DNA from: Planctomycetota bacterium
GTDB taxonomy: Bacteria; Planctomycetota; SKW154
Length of the DNA: 15,670 bases
NCBI GenBank assembly: GCA_026418755.1
Contig: JAOAAR010000012.1
Span: forward strand, 1 to 15,670
Direction of reading: 5' to 3'
Within the stretch, counting starts at the first letter, position 1; every line of letters begins with the position of its first letter. Position numbers and translations under genes: made by a program. Shown here in pieces: positions 14,572 to 15,670 of this stretch. The notes below the pieces were generated by a model. The model ran no database searches. It worked only from the letters and a program-made list of their open reading frames with translations, and was not told the DNA's origin.

Positions 14572-15670
14572 TTATTTTCCACGCGATAAGCCTCTTTTAA
14601 TGTAACGAACGATATCTGGAATGAGATAAAATGAGCCAAGCGCAATGACGGCATCGGAATCTTTTGCCTCGTTCAAGGCGACAGAAACCGCCTCCTCGAC
14701 GGATAGAAAAGGACGGACATTCAGGTTTCCATAATGTTTGAGAGCGTTTGCGAGTTCGTGAGGAGCGAAAGAGCGCGGACTGAATCCTCCTACTACAAAA
14801 ACAGAATCTACTCTTTCAGAAGCCATGGCGCGCGCCATTCGCACTACATCTTTGTCAGTAGCACAGCCGAAAAGAACAAGGATTCTCGCAGGAGAAAACT
14901 CTTCTTTGAGCGCAGATAGGGCAGCAGCAACAGATTCGCCGTTGTGTGAGCCGTCGACAACAACCAACGGCTTTTCCATCAAGACTTCCATCCTTCCACC
15001 GATAAAGGTCTCACCAATCGCCTTCCTTATGGCAGAATCCTCTATCTGCGGCACTAGTCCCATCTTGTGAAGGAGATAGACCGCCGTAAGAGCACAAGCA
15101 CAGTTTTCAACTTGAAAATTTCCCAGCAGCCGAGTCGACAGATTCTCAAAAAGCCTCCCTTCTACGGAGACAGAGAAATTCTTTCGAGTCCCGCTCGTTA
15201 TGATATTGCCGCCAACGATGTATAAAGGTGACTCCATTTCATATGCTTTGCTCATAATCACCTTTTCTGCTTCCTTCTCCTGTGATGCTGAAACGACAGG
15301 GACGCCTCTCCTTATGATTCCACACTTCTCTTTCGCAATCATCTCAAGTGTGTTACCCAATTTGTCCATATGGTCATAACTTATGCTAGTGATAATAGAA
15401 ACAGATGAGTGGACTACCTGCGTCGCATCAAGCCTTCCCCCGATTCCTACCTCGTAAGCGGCAACCTCTACTCCTGCTTCAGCATGACACAAAAGCGATG
15501 CAACAGTCAAAATTTCAAAATAGGTGATATTTCTGCCGACATCTTTTTCAACTTCCGCGATTTTTGAAATGGCGCGGCAGAAAGAGTCTTCCTCAACATT
15601 CACCCCGTCAATCTGAATCCGCTCAAGCGGCGTGAATATGTGCGGCGAAGTGTATGCCCCTGTCCTAACC
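14572..15670 (-). CDS. folC: Folylpolyglutamate synthase/dihydrofolate synthase (5' end missing)
   Basis: The frame is open to the right edge, so the first part (with the ATP-binding P-loop) is outside the window; 366 residues are visible. They start VRTGAYTSPHIFTPLERIQI, the familiar FolC SPHL..ERI segment, and continue with EVGIGGRLDATQ, ISYDHMDKLGNT, IAKEKCGI, GNFQVENCACAL and VVDGSHNGES, all Mur-ligase/FolC landmarks. FolC adds glutamate to folates (and, in many bacteria, to dihydropteroate). The usual AAxN position is Gln in DATQ, and EKAGI is EKCGI. The gene is convergent with the kinase-like gene; its stop at 14572 is followed by no clear terminator. An internal GTG at 15603 is not the start because the family sequence continues upstream. 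Confidence 0.93.
   Translation of the reverse strand, partial: VRTGAYTSPHIFTPLERIQIDGVNVEEDSFCRAISKIAEVEKDVGRNITYFEILTVASLLCHAEAGVEVAAYEVGIGGRLDATQVVHSSVSIITSISYDHMDKLGNTLEMIAKEKCGIIRRGVPVVSASQEKEAEKVIMSKAYEMESPLYIVGGNIITSGTRKNFSVSVEGRLFENLSTRLLGNFQVENCACALTAVYLLHKMGLVPQIEDSAIRKAIGETFIGGRMEVLMEKPLVVVDGSHNGESVAAALSALKEEFSPARILVLFGCATDKDVVRMARAMASERVDSVFVVGGFSPRSFAPHELANALKHYGNLNVRPFLSVEEAVSVALNEAKDSDAVIALGSFYLIPDIVRYIKRGLSRGK

Noticed and set aside
14428..14583. A 51-codon open frame on the plus strand in the gap before folC.
   Set aside because: No ATG or ribosome site, composition unlike a known protein, and it runs into the folC 3' end; treated as chance.

Overview
The window is an ordinary-looking stretch of a bacterial chromosome of moderate GC content. 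It most likely comes from an uncultured, anaerobic, Gram-negative-type lineage. Evidence for anaerobic metabolism is a radical SAM enzyme, a four-cluster ferredoxin and subunits of a 2-oxoacid:ferredoxin oxidoreductase. A membrane-anchored Ser/Thr-kinase-like protein with a zinc ribbon, a prepilin-type N-terminus fused to an enzyme domain, and secreted TPR/CAP proteins recall Planctomycetes and neighbouring candidate phyla. That placement is an inference and is weak. There are no rRNA, tRNA, CRISPR, IS or phage features.

Layout: (1) 1-1503, the 3' end of an O-antigen ligase/polymerase-like membrane protein followed closely by an EpsC-type serine acetyltransferase. (2) 1619-3232, a secreted TPR/CAP-domain protein with its own promoter. 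(3) 3457-4079 on the minus strand, a short rpmH gene (ribosomal protein L34, 49 aa) whose 3' end overlaps a DUF488 gene; rnpA, the usual partner of rpmH, is absent. (4) 4234-6804 on the plus strand, a radical SAM/helix-hairpin-helix protein of the DNA modification/repair type, then a two-gene unit of a polyferredoxin and a nitrilase-family amidohydrolase behind a near-consensus promoter. (5) 6851-8461 on the minus strand, a prepilin-like leader fused to a beta-rich domain and a gluzincin (HExxH...E) peptidase. (6) 8613-10557, porC-porD-(BioD-like/DRTGG ATPase), a compact operon carrying only the gamma and delta subunits of the oxidoreductase. (7) 10652-14354, an HU-family protein followed by a 1130-residue membrane kinase-like protein whose catalytic residues are replaced, a predicted pseudokinase. 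(8) 14572 to the right edge on the minus strand, folC, truncated at its 5' end.

The genes do not form one pathway. Functional links that can be supported are: porC/porD with the phosphotransacetylase-N-terminal-like ATPase (acetyl-CoA/ferredoxin metabolism or its sensing), rpmH translationally overlapping DUF488, and a cell-envelope theme (O-antigen ligase, CAP protein, pilin-peptidase, membrane pseudokinase). The most unusual items are the pseudokinase, the pilin-peptidase fusion, and the rpmH/DUF488 overlap with a possible frameshift at the DUF488 3' end. No complete novel multi-gene defence or metabolic system could be demonstrated.
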